The position numbers and the translations under genes were made by a program. A DNA stretch of 64,000 nt from Chitinophaga eiseniae (lineage in GTDB: Bacteria; Bacteroidota; Bacteroidia; Chitinophagales; Chitinophagaceae), in the NCBI RefSeq assembly GCF_900167135.1, contig NZ_FUWZ01000002.1:894651-958650 (forward strand). The letters are read 5' to 3'. How positions within the stretch are numbered: the stretch's first letter is position 1; each line of letters starts with the position of its first letter. Below are positions 19,101 through 27,330 of this stretch, piece by piece. Under the pieces are notes generated by a model, which saw only the letters and a program-made list of their open reading frames with translations, searched no databases and was not told the DNA's origin.

Positions 19101-19633
19101 CCTATCCGGATTATGTAGGCGGTGTGACCAACACCTTCACTTATAAAGGCATCTACCTGTCTGCCCTGGTGGACTTCCAGCATGGCGGCAGCTTCTTCTC
19201 CTACACCAACCTGTACGGAGAGAAATCAGGCCTGCTGCAAACTACCGTGGAAAACAATATCCGCGAAAATGGTATCGTCGTACCGGGCGTAACAGCGGAC
19301 GGTCACCCCAATACGGTTAAAATCACCGCGCAGGACCACTTCGCCGCCAATGGCGGCAATGTGATCAGCCGCGCCAACATGTACGACGCCAGCTATATCT
19401 ACCTGAGAGAAGCAAAAATCGGCTATAACCTGCCGGAATCATGGTACAAAAAGATCGGCGCCCAGAGCGCCCGTCTCTCCCTGTATGGCCGTAACCTGTG
19501 GCTGATCAAGTCCAACGCGCCTAACGTGGACCCTGCCAATATCCTCAACTCCTCTTCCAACATACAGGGGATTGAAGGAGGAGCACTGCCTTCGCTGCGT
19601 TCCTATGGTTTAAACCTGAATGTATCATTCTAA
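16115..19633 (+). CDS. SusC/RagA-family TonB-linked outer-membrane transporter
   Basis: The ATG at 16115 (MRSHVLAWSGLCYAFF) gives a signal peptide; longer in-frame starts are unlikely. The 1172-residue product has an unusual low-complexity stretch after the signal (about residues 37-100, repeated K-P-x-Q-D-T units), then a carboxypeptidase-regulatory-like domain (about 113-190; LKGLVKDDKGTPVPGALIRN), the SusC plug (GEVVVTALGIKKNPRSVGYA, ITIRGVKS, VLKGAAATALYGSRGANGV) and a 22-strand-type barrel ending NLNVSF. It imports an oligomer with its SusD partner, whose gene starts 11 bp after the stop. No glycoside hydrolase lies nearby, so the ligand may be peptide or glycan. Confidence 0.95.
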   Translation: MRSHVLAWSGLCYAFFCYTPSSAYTKPERYLIVQQQPADTTVPVVIKPAAADTAAKPRQDTTRKPAQDTSKPAQDTSKPAQGTAVPKQDTAAKPKQDTGLILPPDDATIKKEIGQFTLKGLVKDDKGTPVPGALIRNKTAGTNAQSGPDGKFTVKAKQNDTITITSPTFGDQTIIVEKKEPLTITLTPVNANKKVLGEVVVTALGIKKNPRSVGYAMQEVSGSSVQEAKEVNFVNALTGKVPGVQINTNTGSMGGSSKITIRGVKSILGDNNAFFVIDGVPMQNNSTNDAGQLNGGGGYDFGSPLQDINPEDIENISVLKGAAATALYGSRGANGVMLITTKKRPDAEKGIGVTYSLNAQIDQVYKLPTYQNMYGGGASPRFDTLYYNEHPEAFLNEKSAAYDDNNGKGRYDLMPQYYEDASWGPRLDGRLVRHYWSWDKDKGNPLFGQTAPWAAHPNNVKDFYRTGFTLTNNISMAGSNDKGGFRLSYGNMNQSFVLPNATTSRNNLSFNGNYEVTKGVRAVASVNYVGLKAKGRPGTGFTGPNPALQFTMFGQRQLDIEKEKNYKYSDGSQITWNRKSWDDPAVQFSNGPYWNRYMDYETDSRNRLFGYAGVDIDANKWLSFTGRVFMDDYNTLEEERTAKDYLIGGYIKRVRTSREMNYQVTADIKKDFGKEFQLNASVGGNIMHRKWTTTGGSTQQGLLVKDVYNLNNSVQPAKIIDEFYEKQINSVFATANLGYKNMLFLDLTGRSDWSSTLLSGNNQYFYPSASLSFVFSDLLKEWKWLTFGKVRGSLAAVGNDADPYRIYDTYEFQPPFGNYPVTQASGTKYTRDLKPERTTEIETGVELKFLDNRIGVDFTYYRRRTKDQLIYLSLPAATGYTTAYANGGEVENKGIEIGLNLNPIRLKNGFRWDINANLARNRNKLISMNIDQYNTDLPVYLIGTDRRTQKVSVVAMVGQPLGTLIGTDYTYLNGEKVVDAAGHYVPTTKSVPLGNAYPDYVGGVTNTFTYKGIYLSALVDFQHGGSFFSYTNLYGEKSGLLQTTVENNIRENGIVVPGVTADGHPNTVKITAQDHFAANGGNVISRANMYDASYIYLREAKIGYNLPESWYKKIGAQSARLSLYGRNLWLIKSNAPNVDPANILNSSSNIQGIEGGALPSLRSYGLNLNVSF

Positions 19634-19644
19634 AATTTGTGAAG

Positions 19645-21135
19645 ATGACCAACAAGATTTTAAAATATAGCTCCGCTTTACTGCTGTTGGCCGCCATGGC
19701 GTTCACCGGCTGTAAAAAGCTCGACGATATCAATCACGACCCAACCAAACCCACCACTGCGGAACCGCAGTACCTGCTGGCCGGCTCCCAGAAGGCTGCC
19801 ATGGACGTGCTGTACAGCGGTCTGCAGAACGGGTACATCGCCATGCACTACGCCCAGTACTGGTCTGCCAACTCCCGCACGGACGACAGCCGCTATAAAC
19901 TGGATGAGGGTAACAACTCCACCATGTGGAACAATCTCTACCGTATTTCGCTGAACAATCTGCAAACCATTGTACGGCAAAATGCCACCAAACCCGCTAC
20001 GCCGGAACTGGCGGTCCAGACAGCCATCGCCCGCGTTTCATCCTGCTGGATCTACCAGATACTGGCCGATGCCTATGGCAATGTGCCTTATTCCAAAACG
20101 TTCCAGCTGGATGGCGGCAACCTGAAACCCGCCTACGACGATGCCAAAGGCATCTATGGCCATCTGCTCGATACCCTTCAGGCTCAGATCGCCATATTCG
20201 ACGCCAATAAAGGCGTAACCGCTACCGGTGATGTGATCTACAATGGCGCCTCCGAGAAATGGGCCAAACTGGCGCATTCCCTGATGCTCCGCATCGCCAT
20301 ACGCATGGCCGACGCGGACGGCGCCAAAGCCAAACAGATCATCGAAGCTCACTACCAGCTGGCATTCACCAGCAACGACGACAATGCCCAGTTCACCTAC
20401 CTGAACGCAGCACCGAATAAATTCCCCTTCAACGATTCCGAAAGGGAAATTCCTGACTTCTTTGTCAGCGGCACCATGGTAGACTACATGCAGGCTACCG
20501 GCGATCCCAGGTTGCCGATCTACGCCCGTCCGTCCAAAGACGACAAAGCACTCAAAGGCATGCCGTATGGCTGGGCCAGCGCCGACGCCACCAGACCTGC
20601 ACCGGGCCGTTTTTCCTACCCCGGCACGCAGATCTACAGCGCTACCATGCCCGGTATCCTGATGAACTACGCTGAAGTTGAATTCATCCTGGCAGAAGCC
20701 GCCGCACGCGGCATGAGCGTGGGTGAAGCGTCTACCCACTACGTGAATGGTATCAAAGCCTCCATCGACTACTGGAAAAAACTGACCAATAACACCTCCA
20801 TTACAGACGCTGCTGTTGACAAGTTCGTGGGAGCGGTGCCCTACAATGCAGCCGACTGGCGCAACGTGATCGGCACCCAGAAATGGCTGGCGCTGTATCC
20901 GCAGGGCTTCCAGGGCTGGTTTGAAAGGACCAGGCTCAATTTCAAAAAACCGGGTGGTCAGGCGCTGTTCATCGCTCCTGTATCAGGCAGCATGGACCAG
21001 TCGGCCCCCTTCGTACCATACCGCCTCACTTACCTCGTTACCGAACAGGCACAAAACCAGGCCGCGTATAACGACGCTGCCAAAGCCATCGGTGGCGACC
21101 TGAAAGGCACCAGGCTGTGGTATAACAAATTTTAA
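19645..21135 (+). CDS. SusD/RagB-family nutrient-binding lipoprotein
   Basis: The 496-residue lipoprotein (MTNKILKYSSALLLLAAMAF then TGCKKLDD; GTG at 19639 is an alternative start) is the surface lid of the SusC transporter encoded 11 bp upstream. The length, the lipobox, the early DPTKPTTAEPQYLLAGSQ segment and the repeated helix pattern fit the SusD-like_2 type (peptide- or glycan-binding). Helical TPR-like parts such as WAKLAHSLMLRIAIRM and GILMNYAEVEFILAEAAARG are characteristic. A strong terminator follows. SusC and SusD form one operon; the ligand is not deducible. Confidence 0.93.
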   Translation: MTNKILKYSSALLLLAAMAFTGCKKLDDINHDPTKPTTAEPQYLLAGSQKAAMDVLYSGLQNGYIAMHYAQYWSANSRTDDSRYKLDEGNNSTMWNNLYRISLNNLQTIVRQNATKPATPELAVQTAIARVSSCWIYQILADAYGNVPYSKTFQLDGGNLKPAYDDAKGIYGHLLDTLQAQIAIFDANKGVTATGDVIYNGASEKWAKLAHSLMLRIAIRMADADGAKAKQIIEAHYQLAFTSNDDNAQFTYLNAAPNKFPFNDSEREIPDFFVSGTMVDYMQATGDPRLPIYARPSKDDKALKGMPYGWASADATRPAPGRFSYPGTQIYSATMPGILMNYAEVEFILAEAAARGMSVGEASTHYVNGIKASIDYWKKLTNNTSITDAAVDKFVGAVPYNAADWRNVIGTQKWLALYPQGFQGWFERTRLNFKKPGGQALFIAPVSGSMDQSAPFVPYRLTYLVTEQAQNQAAYNDAAKAIGGDLKGTRLWYNKF

Positions 21136-21165
21136 GACATAAGCACTCAACTAAAACAATCAACC

Positions 21166-21187
21166 GGCGCCTGCTTCTGCAGGCGCC
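21166..21187 (+). terminator. Intrinsic terminator of the susCD operon
   Basis: A GC-rich 9-bp stem (GGCGCCTGC/GCAGGCGCC) with a 4-nt loop is followed at once by tttttt, 30 bp after the susD stop. Confidence 0.9.
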
Positions 21188-21330
21188 TTTTTTATGCCCT
21201 TTGTTGACAAAATGCTACCGGCCAACGGTGCCCCCTCTTTCATCTTTTTTAAATATCAACATCAAAAAATTCGTAAATGATGATTCTGCCTTATCTTTAA
21301 GCCCCCCTATAGTAAGTTTTAAGCAATTTT

Positions 21331-22041
21331 ATGAAGAATGTACTGTTATTAATGGCTGTACTGGCATTGTCACGCTATGCCGCAGCCCAAGAGACTACGC
21401 ATGCCTATCAGCACTGGTACACTTATTTTGGGAATGTAAAAATCAATCAGCGCTGGTCAGTCCCCTTCGATATACAGGGACGTATCCGCGATGGCATCAG
21501 CAACAAAGGACAGCTGCTGATGAGGGCAGGACTGCAATATGCCATTACGTCGCAACACCAGGTGCTACTGGGGTATGCCTTCGTGCCCACCTATAACAGC
21601 ATCAGCAATACCTGGCTGCCGGAACACCGGATTTTTGAACAATACATCTACAAAGCACCTAAAATTGATATGACACATCGTTTCCGGCTGGAGCAACGCT
21701 GGGTGGCCCAACCCAACAGTCCCGACGCCCATGCAGCCATCGGAGACTGGAAATATGGCAACCGCCTGCGTTATTTTAACCGGACCCAGCTCAATATCCG
21801 GCACAAGCAGCAGTCCACCCGCTTTTATGTGGCCTTACAGGATGAAATATTCCTAAACCTGTGGGGAAATGATATCAGTAACCTTTTCTATGATCAAAAC
21901 CGCTTTCTGGCAGCGTTTGGCTATAAGTTCAACGGTTCCCTGAAAGCCGATATCGGCTATATGAACCAGTTCGTACAGGGAGGAAATGGCGCACGGAGCA
22001 TGAACCATATCCTGCACTTTGCTGTCTTTCAACAACTGTAA
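21331..22041 (+). CDS. DUF2490 family outer-membrane protein
   Basis: This 236-residue protein has a signal peptide (cleavage after YAAAQ, about residue 20) and a mature part of alternating aromatic and polar residues (HWYTYFGNVKINQRWSVPFD, FRLEQRWV, RLRYFNRTQLNIR) ending in aromatic FAVFQQL, the pattern of a small outer-membrane beta-barrel. DUF2490 proteins in Bacteroidota are of this size and type. It lies after the susCD terminator and is probably its own unit. Function unknown; porin or structural roles are possible. Confidence 0.8.
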   Translation: MKNVLLLMAVLALSRYAAAQETTHAYQHWYTYFGNVKINQRWSVPFDIQGRIRDGISNKGQLLMRAGLQYAITSQHQVLLGYAFVPTYNSISNTWLPEHRIFEQYIYKAPKIDMTHRFRLEQRWVAQPNSPDAHAAIGDWKYGNRLRYFNRTQLNIRHKQQSTRFYVALQDEIFLNLWGNDISNLFYDQNRFLAAFGYKFNGSLKADIGYMNQFVQGGNGARSMNHILHFAVFQQL

Positions 22042-22054
22042 CCGTGAATACATG

Positions 22055-22081
22055 AAACTGTGAATTATGTATTCACAGTTT
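22055..22081. terminator. Hairpin between convergent genes
   Basis: An 11-bp stem (AAACTGTGAAT/ATTCACAGTTT) with a 5-nt loop sits where the 21331-22041 gene and the 22065-22544 gene meet; it contains the latter's stop codon. T-runs are weak on both sides, so bidirectional termination is only likely. Confidence 0.55.
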
Positions 22082-22544
22082 CTGCCATATCCTTAAATCC
22101 CAGGTACGCGTCTTCCGTTTTAAAGGCGCTGATGGGGATCAGGAAAAAGGTCTTTTTATCGCGATAGAGGAAGAAAAATTTTTTGGTTTCCACCACTCTG
22201 GAGAAATGACGCCAGCTGATCGCACGTTCATGATCGCTGGAGCGGGTGGATATCCGGATGCCCTCTTCAGAGTAGCGGAGATGAATATCGTCCTTGAAGG
22301 TAGCGGCTTTGTTGTAGATGGAAATGGGGAGGAGATACCAGAAAACGAGCCCCAGCAGCAATACCATGATGGTAATACCTGAAAGGGCGCCAGGCGTGAC
22401 CAGATTAAAGACATATCCGGCAATAGTGGCCAGCAGGAGGATAACGAGGGTGTTGCGGAACACCTTTATTTCTCCCCGGTGCAGAAAATGATAGCGTAAT
22501 GCGTGTAACACATCTCCTTTGTTATAACTAAACTCTAACTGCAT
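22065..22544 (-). CDS. YcxB-like membrane protein
   Basis: The 159-residue protein opens with a short soluble stretch (MQLEFSYNKGDVLHALRYHF), has two adjacent membrane helices (about 33-50 and 55-75; LVILLLATIAGYVF, TIMVLLLGLVFWYLLPI), then a C-terminal PH-like domain with HLRYSEEGIRIST, ISWRHFSRVVETKKFFFLY and FFLIPISAF. That order matches the YcxB family, found across bacteria and of unknown function. It is 22 bp from the upstream secreted-protein gene and probably co-transcribed with it. Confidence 0.8.
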   Translation of the reverse strand: MQLEFSYNKGDVLHALRYHFLHRGEIKVFRNTLVILLLATIAGYVFNLVTPGALSGITIMVLLLGLVFWYLLPISIYNKAATFKDDIHLRYSEEGIRISTRSSDHERAISWRHFSRVVETKKFFFLYRDKKTFFLIPISAFKTEDAYLGFKDMAETVNT

Positions 22545-22566
22545 TAGGCGCCTGACAAAACGATTT

Positions 22567-23121
22567 TTATCTGTTTACGGAAATCGACATAGGATTATCC
22601 ATTTCATCACGTACAGTAACAGGTGCTTCTTTCTTACGGTTACGCTTCAGGGTGGAGAGGTACTCCTCATTGAAGCCCGGAAAGTTTTTCTTGATGAAAA
22701 GGAAATATTGTTGCAAGGTCTTCGGGTCCACTTTAAAAGGGAACACCATCTCCTTACCACTTCCTTTCAGGAAGTCGTTGGTGTTTATTTTAGTTTCGTT
22801 TTGTAAATACCATTTGTATAGGTCCACAATAGCTTTTTCCAACTCTGCTTCATCTACTTTCTCCGTTGTCTCTACCCGGGGGAATAATAACACAAAGTCT
22901 TCTACCCTTACAGGCTTGGATTTGTCGTTGTTTTTGGCATTATTACGGTTATCGTTGTTATCACCGTTTTTATCTCCATTGTTGTCTTTCTCCTTGTCTT
23001 TGTCCCCGTTCTTGAAACCGGTGCTGGTATTGTCTCCGTTACCATTCCCGTTACCAGTGTTGGCATTTGCTGATGTGGCTGCGGCCAAAACTACCAACAG
23101 CATGAACAACAGCTTTGTCAT
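22567..23121 (-). CDS. Secreted protein with Asn/Asp/Lys-rich low-complexity region
   Basis: This 184-residue protein has a signal peptide (LLFMLLVVLAAATSANA) followed by a striking low-complexity stretch of about 50 residues made almost only of G, N, D, K, E and T (GNGNGNGDNTS, KDKEKDNNGDKNGDNNDNRN). A folded C-terminal part follows (about 70-184; VEDFVLLFPRVETTEKVDEA, DLYKWYLQNET, FPFKVDPKTLQQYFLFIKK). I do not recognise a family. The acidic/Asn repeat could be a flexible spacer or bind cations. It precedes the YcxB-like gene by 22 bp on the same strand. Confidence 0.7.
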   Translation of the reverse strand: MTKLLFMLLVVLAAATSANANTGNGNGNGDNTSTGFKNGDKDKEKDNNGDKNGDNNDNRNNAKNNDKSKPVRVEDFVLLFPRVETTEKVDEAELEKAIVDLYKWYLQNETKINTNDFLKGSGKEMVFPFKVDPKTLQQYFLFIKKNFPGFNEEYLSTLKRNRKKEAPVTVRDEMDNPMSISVNR

Positions 23122-23218
23122 AAGGCATCCAATTTTTCGAGTCTTAAAAATACAATTATATTCCGAGATTTCTAACCCTGAAAAAAAATACGTAGAACCA
23201 CGTACCCTAAAAAAACAA

Positions 23219-23242
23219 AAGCAATGGACGAACCATTGCTTT
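23219..23242 (-). terminator. Intrinsic terminator after the 15-codon frame
   Basis: A 10-bp stem (AAAGCAATGG/CCATTGCTTT) with a 4-nt loop reads on the minus strand straight into ttttgttttttt. It lies 10 bp past the stop of the small frame and about 300 bp past the nrdJ terminator, so it seems to end a separate short transcript. Confidence 0.75.
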
Positions 23243-23252
23243 CGAGAGTCAT

Positions 23253-23300
23253 TTACAGTGCATGATGAATCATGCGGTGTAGGAATATTTGGTTTTTCAT
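23253..23300 (-). CDS. Candidate 15-residue peptide (mini-gene)
   Basis: On the minus strand an ATG opens the frame MKNQIFLHRMIHHAL followed by TAA. It is rich in His (3 of 15) and hydrophobic residues. What supports it is context: a TATATTTG box lies 34 bp upstream of the ATG, and a strong hairpin with a T-run begins 10 bp after the stop, so promoter, frame and terminator make a compact unit of about 120 bp. It could be a peptide gene, a leader, or an sRNA whose frame is accidental. I do not recognise a family. Confidence 0.4.
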   Translation of the reverse strand: MKNQIFLHRMIHHAL

Positions 23301-23334
23301 AGGACAGTAACCATAATAAAAATTAATACAATAA

Positions 23335-23342
23335 CAAATATA
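23335..23342 (-). promoter_or_regulatory. TAnnTTTG promoter element for the mini-gene
   Basis: TATATTTG on the minus strand matches the Bacteroidota -7 consensus. No clear TTG lies about 20 bp upstream, so only half of the promoter is seen. Confidence 0.4.
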
Positions 23343-23536
23343 ATAAAATTATATGGTGACAGAAGGAGAAGTCTAAAAATTAAATAATTTTTAATATGAG
23401 ATCGAAAAATCTCAGAAATGAAAAATTAAAGCCTTGAAATTAGATAAAATAAAATATAAGATTTCCCTGCGTCGGGAGAAGAGGAGAGAAGTAACTGGGA
23501 ATGGTTCCCAAAAAACCAGGGTTTTAAAAAAAAGTA

Positions 23537-23558
23537 AGGGCGCCTAGAAAAGCGCCCT
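23537..23558 (-). terminator. Intrinsic terminator of nrdJ
   Basis: A 7-bp GC-rich stem (AGGGCGC/GCGCCCT) with an 8-nt loop is followed on the minus strand by tactttttttt, about 115 bp after the nrdJ stop. Confidence 0.8.
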
Positions 23559-23674
23559 CAATTTGTTACTATCCTATGAAAACCCTATTTGAATACAAAG
23601 ATAAGTGCATGTTATTTTTCTTTGAAATTTTAAAGGCACAATAACATCTCGTTAACAAGAGTTGCAACATCGAA

Positions 23675-26600
23675 TCAGCTACAACCCATGCTGTTACCGC
23701 AATTCAGGCATTTGTAACATGTGCCTGACCGCACGGTGATATGCCCGCAAACGTTACAGGCAGGGGCATCCCGCTGCATGCTGCGTAAGTAATCCTGTGT
23801 GCTGCTTTCACTCTGATGCGCTGCAATCGCTTGCTGTTTGGGCGTTTTGGAAGTATTGGCTGGTTGCCCGTTGCCTACAGTTACACGCATACCGGATAAA
23901 GACGGCGGTTCTCCCGGCTCCTCCTCGTCCTCTTCACCTGTATTACCTGGTGCATCCAATATATGCACCAGGTCAGTACGCCCCAGGTATTCATATCCCA
24001 ATACCCGGAAAACATAATCTACCAGCGATGTGGCTGACTTAATGTTCGGATGGTCCACCATACCGGCAGGCTCAAACCGCGTGAAAACAAACTTGTCCAC
24101 AAACTCCTCCAACGGAACACCATACTGCAATCCTACGGAAACAGCTATGGCAAAGCAGTTCATCATACTCCGCAAAGTAGATCCTTCTTTGGCGAGATCA
24201 ATGAATATCTCTCCCAGCGTACCATCATTGTATTCGCCGGTACGCAGGAAAATAGCCTGTCCGCCTACTTTCGCTTTCTGTGTGAAGCCACCCCGCTTCG
24301 ACGGTAGCGTTTTACGCTCCACAATACGGGACAACTGCCGCTTCAGCGTCGTGTCCTTGCTGGCCATCATCCGCCGGTTCACTTCTTCCAGCAACTCATC
24401 GATAGTGGCCTGCTCCAGGTCGGGCAACTGTACAGCACCCGCCGTTATCGCCGGCGCCGCATCCGCTTTTTTCTTCTTCTCACTCTTATTACTCAGCGGC
24501 TGACTAAGTTTGCTGCCATCGCGGTAAAGCGCACAGGCCTTGAGGCCCAGCTCCCAGCTCAGCATATACGCATCTGCTATTTCATCTACTTCCGCTTCAT
24601 GCGGCAGATTAATGGTTTTTGAAATAGCCCCGGAAATAAAAGGTTGTGCCGCCGCCATCATCCGTATATGTCCGTGCGGATGAATATACCGCTGCCCGTG
24701 CCTGCCACACTTATTCGCACAGTCAAACACCGGCAGATGCGCTTCCTGAAGATAAGGAGCCCCCTCTACCGTCATAGTGCCACACACATAATCATTAGCC
24801 GCTTCTATCTCTGCATCCTGGAATCCGAGCGCATGCAGCAGGCTGAAATCGAGATTAAAATACTGCTCCGGTACAAAGCCCAGCCTTTGCAGACAGGCTT
24901 CCCCGAGCGTATATACGTTAAACACAAAAGAGATGTCGAAAGAAGAAACCACCGCGGTATCCAGCTTTTTCAACTCTTCGGCAATGAAACCTTTTTCACT
25001 GAGCGACTGATGATTGATGTACGGCGCGCCGGCAAAAGAACCGGTGCCCTTCGCATAATCCACGATCGCCTTGATCTCATGCGGCTGATAACCCATATGC
25101 TGCAAGGCGGTGGGAATAGACTGGTTGATGATCTTAAAATATCCGCCGCCGGACAATTTCTTGAACTTCACCAGCGCAAAATCAGGCTCCACGCCAGTCG
25201 TATCGCAATCCATCACCAGCCCGATAGTACCGGTCGGCGCTATCACCGTCGTTTGTGCGTTCCTGTAACCATGCTTTTCACCAGCCTGCACTGCTTCATC
25301 CCAGGCCCTTGTTGCGGCTTTCAACAGGTAATCGGGACAATACCGCGCATTGATGCCACGAGGTGAAATTTCGAGCCCTTCATATGCTTCAGCGGCATCG
25401 TAGGCCGCTGCCCGGTGATTACGCATCACCCGCAGCATGTCTTCCCTGTTTTCTGCATACCGCGGAAATGCTCCCAGGCAGGAGGCCAGTTCAGCGGAAG
25501 TCTGATAAGCCACGCCGGTCATGATCGCCGTAATAGCGCCGGCAATGCCCCTCGCTTCTTCGCTGTCATAAGCGATACCGCTCACCATCAGCATAGAGCC
25601 GAGGTTCGCATAACCCAGCCCCAGCGTACGATAATCATAACTAAGCTGTGCCACTTCTTTAGAAGGGAACTGCGCCATCAGCACGGAGATCTCCAGCACC
25701 GTGGTCCACAGCCGCACAGTATATTCAAACCCCGGCACGTCAAACAGGCTCTTTTCTTCGTCAAAAAACCGCCTCAGGTTCACCGATGCCAGGTTACAGG
25801 CGGTATTATCCAGGAACATGTACTCGGAACAGGGATTGGAAGCGTTGATACGGCCTCCCTGCGGACAGGTATGCCACTCGTTGATAGTGGTATCGTACTG
25901 GGTGCCCGGATCTGCGCAACGCCACGCGGCATAGGCGATCTGGTCCCACAGCTCCCGCGCTTTGACCGTCTTCACGGCTTTGCCGGTGGTACGGGCTATC
26001 AGGTCCCAGTCCCCCTCGGCAGCCAGCTGCCGGAAAAAGCTGTTGGGGATACGAACGGAATTATTGGAGTTCTGCCCGGATACCGTCCGGTAAGCCTCCC
26101 CCTCATAATCGGCGGAATAGCCGGCGGCAATCAGCGCCGCCACCTTTTTCTCTTCTTCTACCTTCCAGTTAATGAAGTCCAGCACCTCCGGATGGTCCAG
26201 GTCCAGGCACACCATTTTAGCCGCACGGCGGGTAGTACCGCCTGACTTGATGGCGCCGGCCGCCCGGTCGCCGATTTTCAGAAAACTCATCAGGCCGCTG
26301 GAAGTGCCGCCACCACTCAGTTTCTCACCTTCTCCCCGGATATGCGAAAAATTGGTACCTACACCGGAACCGTATTTGAAAATACGGGCTTCCCGCATCC
26401 AGAGGTCCATAATGCCACCATCGCCCACCAGGTCGTCTTCCACACTGAGAATAAAACAGGCATGTGGCTGGGGCCGCTCATAGGCAGAGGTCGATTTTTC
26501 CAGTTGACCCGTATTTTGCTCCACATAATAATGCCCCTGCGGTTTACCCTTGATGCCATAGCTCTCATACAGGCCGGAATTGAACCATTGAGGAGAATTG

Positions 26601-26998
26601 GGCACGCATGCCTGGTTCAGCATGCTATATACCAGCTCGTCATAAAATGTCTGTGCGTCTGCTTCCGACGCGAAATAACCGTAACGTTCGCCCCAGGCAC
26701 GCCAGCAATTGGCCATACGATGTACCACCTGCTTCACCGATGTTTCACGGCCCAGACTGCCATCTTCCTGTGGTACGCCCGCCTTGCGGAAATACTTTTG
26801 TGCCAGGATATCTGTCGCAATCTGCGACCATCCCCGAGGCACCTCTACATTGTTCATCTCAAATACCACATCCCCACCGGGGTTACGGATCACCGAAGAG
26901 CGGAGGTCATACTCAAACTGTTCATACGGACGCATCCCTTCTTTGGTAAAGAACCGGGAGAAGGCCATGCCACGCTTGCTGCTTGCTGGATTTTTCAT
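23675..26998 (-). CDS. nrdJ: Adenosylcobalamin-dependent (class II) ribonucleoside-diphosphate reductase
   Basis: This 1107-residue enzyme makes deoxynucleotides using a B12 radical. The start is the ATG at 26998 (MKNPASSKRG); the in-frame TTG two codons earlier is less likely. The 10-stranded barrel carries the finger-loop motif NPCSEYMF with the thiyl-forming Cys and catalytic Glu, and ISPRGINARYCPDYL nearby. A TSCPD-type domain (about 880-960; SMMNCFAIAVSVGLQYGVPL) follows, and the C-terminus is a zinc-ribbon-like CNVCG...CYKCLNCG...CS segment with the reducible Cys pair. No cobalamin riboswitch fold is evident upstream. As the only ribonucleotide reductase here it implies dependence on B12 or a separate class I enzyme elsewhere. 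Confidence 0.95.
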   Translation of the reverse strand: MKNPASSKRGMAFSRFFTKEGMRPYEQFEYDLRSSVIRNPGGDVVFEMNNVEVPRGWSQIATDILAQKYFRKAGVPQEDGSLGRETSVKQVVHRMANCWRAWGERYGYFASEADAQTFYDELVYSMLNQACVPNSPQWFNSGLYESYGIKGKPQGHYYVEQNTGQLEKSTSAYERPQPHACFILSVEDDLVGDGGIMDLWMREARIFKYGSGVGTNFSHIRGEGEKLSGGGTSSGLMSFLKIGDRAAGAIKSGGTTRRAAKMVCLDLDHPEVLDFINWKVEEEKKVAALIAAGYSADYEGEAYRTVSGQNSNNSVRIPNSFFRQLAAEGDWDLIARTTGKAVKTVKARELWDQIAYAAWRCADPGTQYDTTINEWHTCPQGGRINASNPCSEYMFLDNTACNLASVNLRRFFDEEKSLFDVPGFEYTVRLWTTVLEISVLMAQFPSKEVAQLSYDYRTLGLGYANLGSMLMVSGIAYDSEEARGIAGAITAIMTGVAYQTSAELASCLGAFPRYAENREDMLRVMRNHRAAAYDAAEAYEGLEISPRGINARYCPDYLLKAATRAWDEAVQAGEKHGYRNAQTTVIAPTGTIGLVMDCDTTGVEPDFALVKFKKLSGGGYFKIINQSIPTALQHMGYQPHEIKAIVDYAKGTGSFAGAPYINHQSLSEKGFIAEELKKLDTAVVSSFDISFVFNVYTLGEACLQRLGFVPEQYFNLDFSLLHALGFQDAEIEAANDYVCGTMTVEGAPYLQEAHLPVFDCANKCGRHGQRYIHPHGHIRMMAAAQPFISGAISKTINLPHEAEVDEIADAYMLSWELGLKACALYRDGSKLSQPLSNKSEKKKKADAAPAITAGAVQLPDLEQATIDELLEEVNRRMMASKDTTLKRQLSRIVERKTLPSKRGGFTQKAKVGGQAIFLRTGEYNDGTLGEIFIDLAKEGSTLRSMMNCFAIAVSVGLQYGVPLEEFVDKFVFTRFEPAGMVDHPNIKSATSLVDYVFRVLGYEYLGRTDLVHILDAPGNTGEEDEEEPGEPPSLSGMRVTVGNGQPANTSKTPKQQAIAAHQSESSTQDYLRSMQRDAPACNVCGHITVRSGTCYKCLNCGNSMGCS

Positions 26999-27004
26999 AC
27001 CCAA

Positions 27005-27330
27005 AATTTTTCCAGGATTAAAAGAATATATGAAAGGGGGGTATTCTAAAATTAGTTTTTAAATGCCTCGGACAACCGGATTATTTTGCACAACTTGTGG
27101 ATAATTGTATCAACACTTTCCGGACAGGATTGTTATACACCAGACTGATAACATAAAATCCGGCTTAAAATTTGTCGTTACTCAAATTTACCTGTGTGGA
27201 TGCGTCTTGTAATGCCATAGGTATCATGAAGTTCATGAATAGAAAATGAATTACATGCATATTTATTTAGCATTGTGGGTTATTAATAAAAATATTATAC
27301 ATTTGCGACAACCGGAACAATGCGCTATTG
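27005..27330. other. Divergent intergenic region of nrdJ and the GGGP synthase gene
   Basis: For the rightward gene a good promoter is seen: TTG at 27273-27275, a 22-bp spacer, then TACATTTG at 27298-27305, giving a leader of about 20 nt. For nrdJ the best minus-strand match is TAAATTTG at 27183-27190, which would leave a leader of about 180 nt; the part between 27060 and 27170 has A/T-rich palindrome-like pieces that could hold a regulator site, but I find no cobalamin-riboswitch B12 box. Confidence 0.6.

Larger units (their letters stand above)
23122..23674 (-). other. A/T-rich gap holding a probable mini-gene
   Basis: This 553-bp stretch between two minus-strand genes holds, reading on the minus strand, the nrdJ terminator (23537-23558), a TATATTTG box (23335-23342), a 15-codon frame (23253-23300) and a terminator (23219-23242). 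A 216-codon plus-strand frame that crosses part of it is antisense to the 22567-23121 gene and is not called. The rest (23343-23536) is A/T-rich with nothing further that I can identify. Confidence 0.55.

Noticed and set aside
22652..23302. 216-codon plus-strand frame
   Set aside because: It is antisense to the 22567-23121 secreted-protein gene, whose low-complexity codons keep the other strand open; the product has no recognisable domain.
27005..27200. Cobalamin riboswitch upstream of nrdJ
   Set aside because: B12 control would make sense for this enzyme, but I found neither a B12 box nor the conserved junction in the leader.
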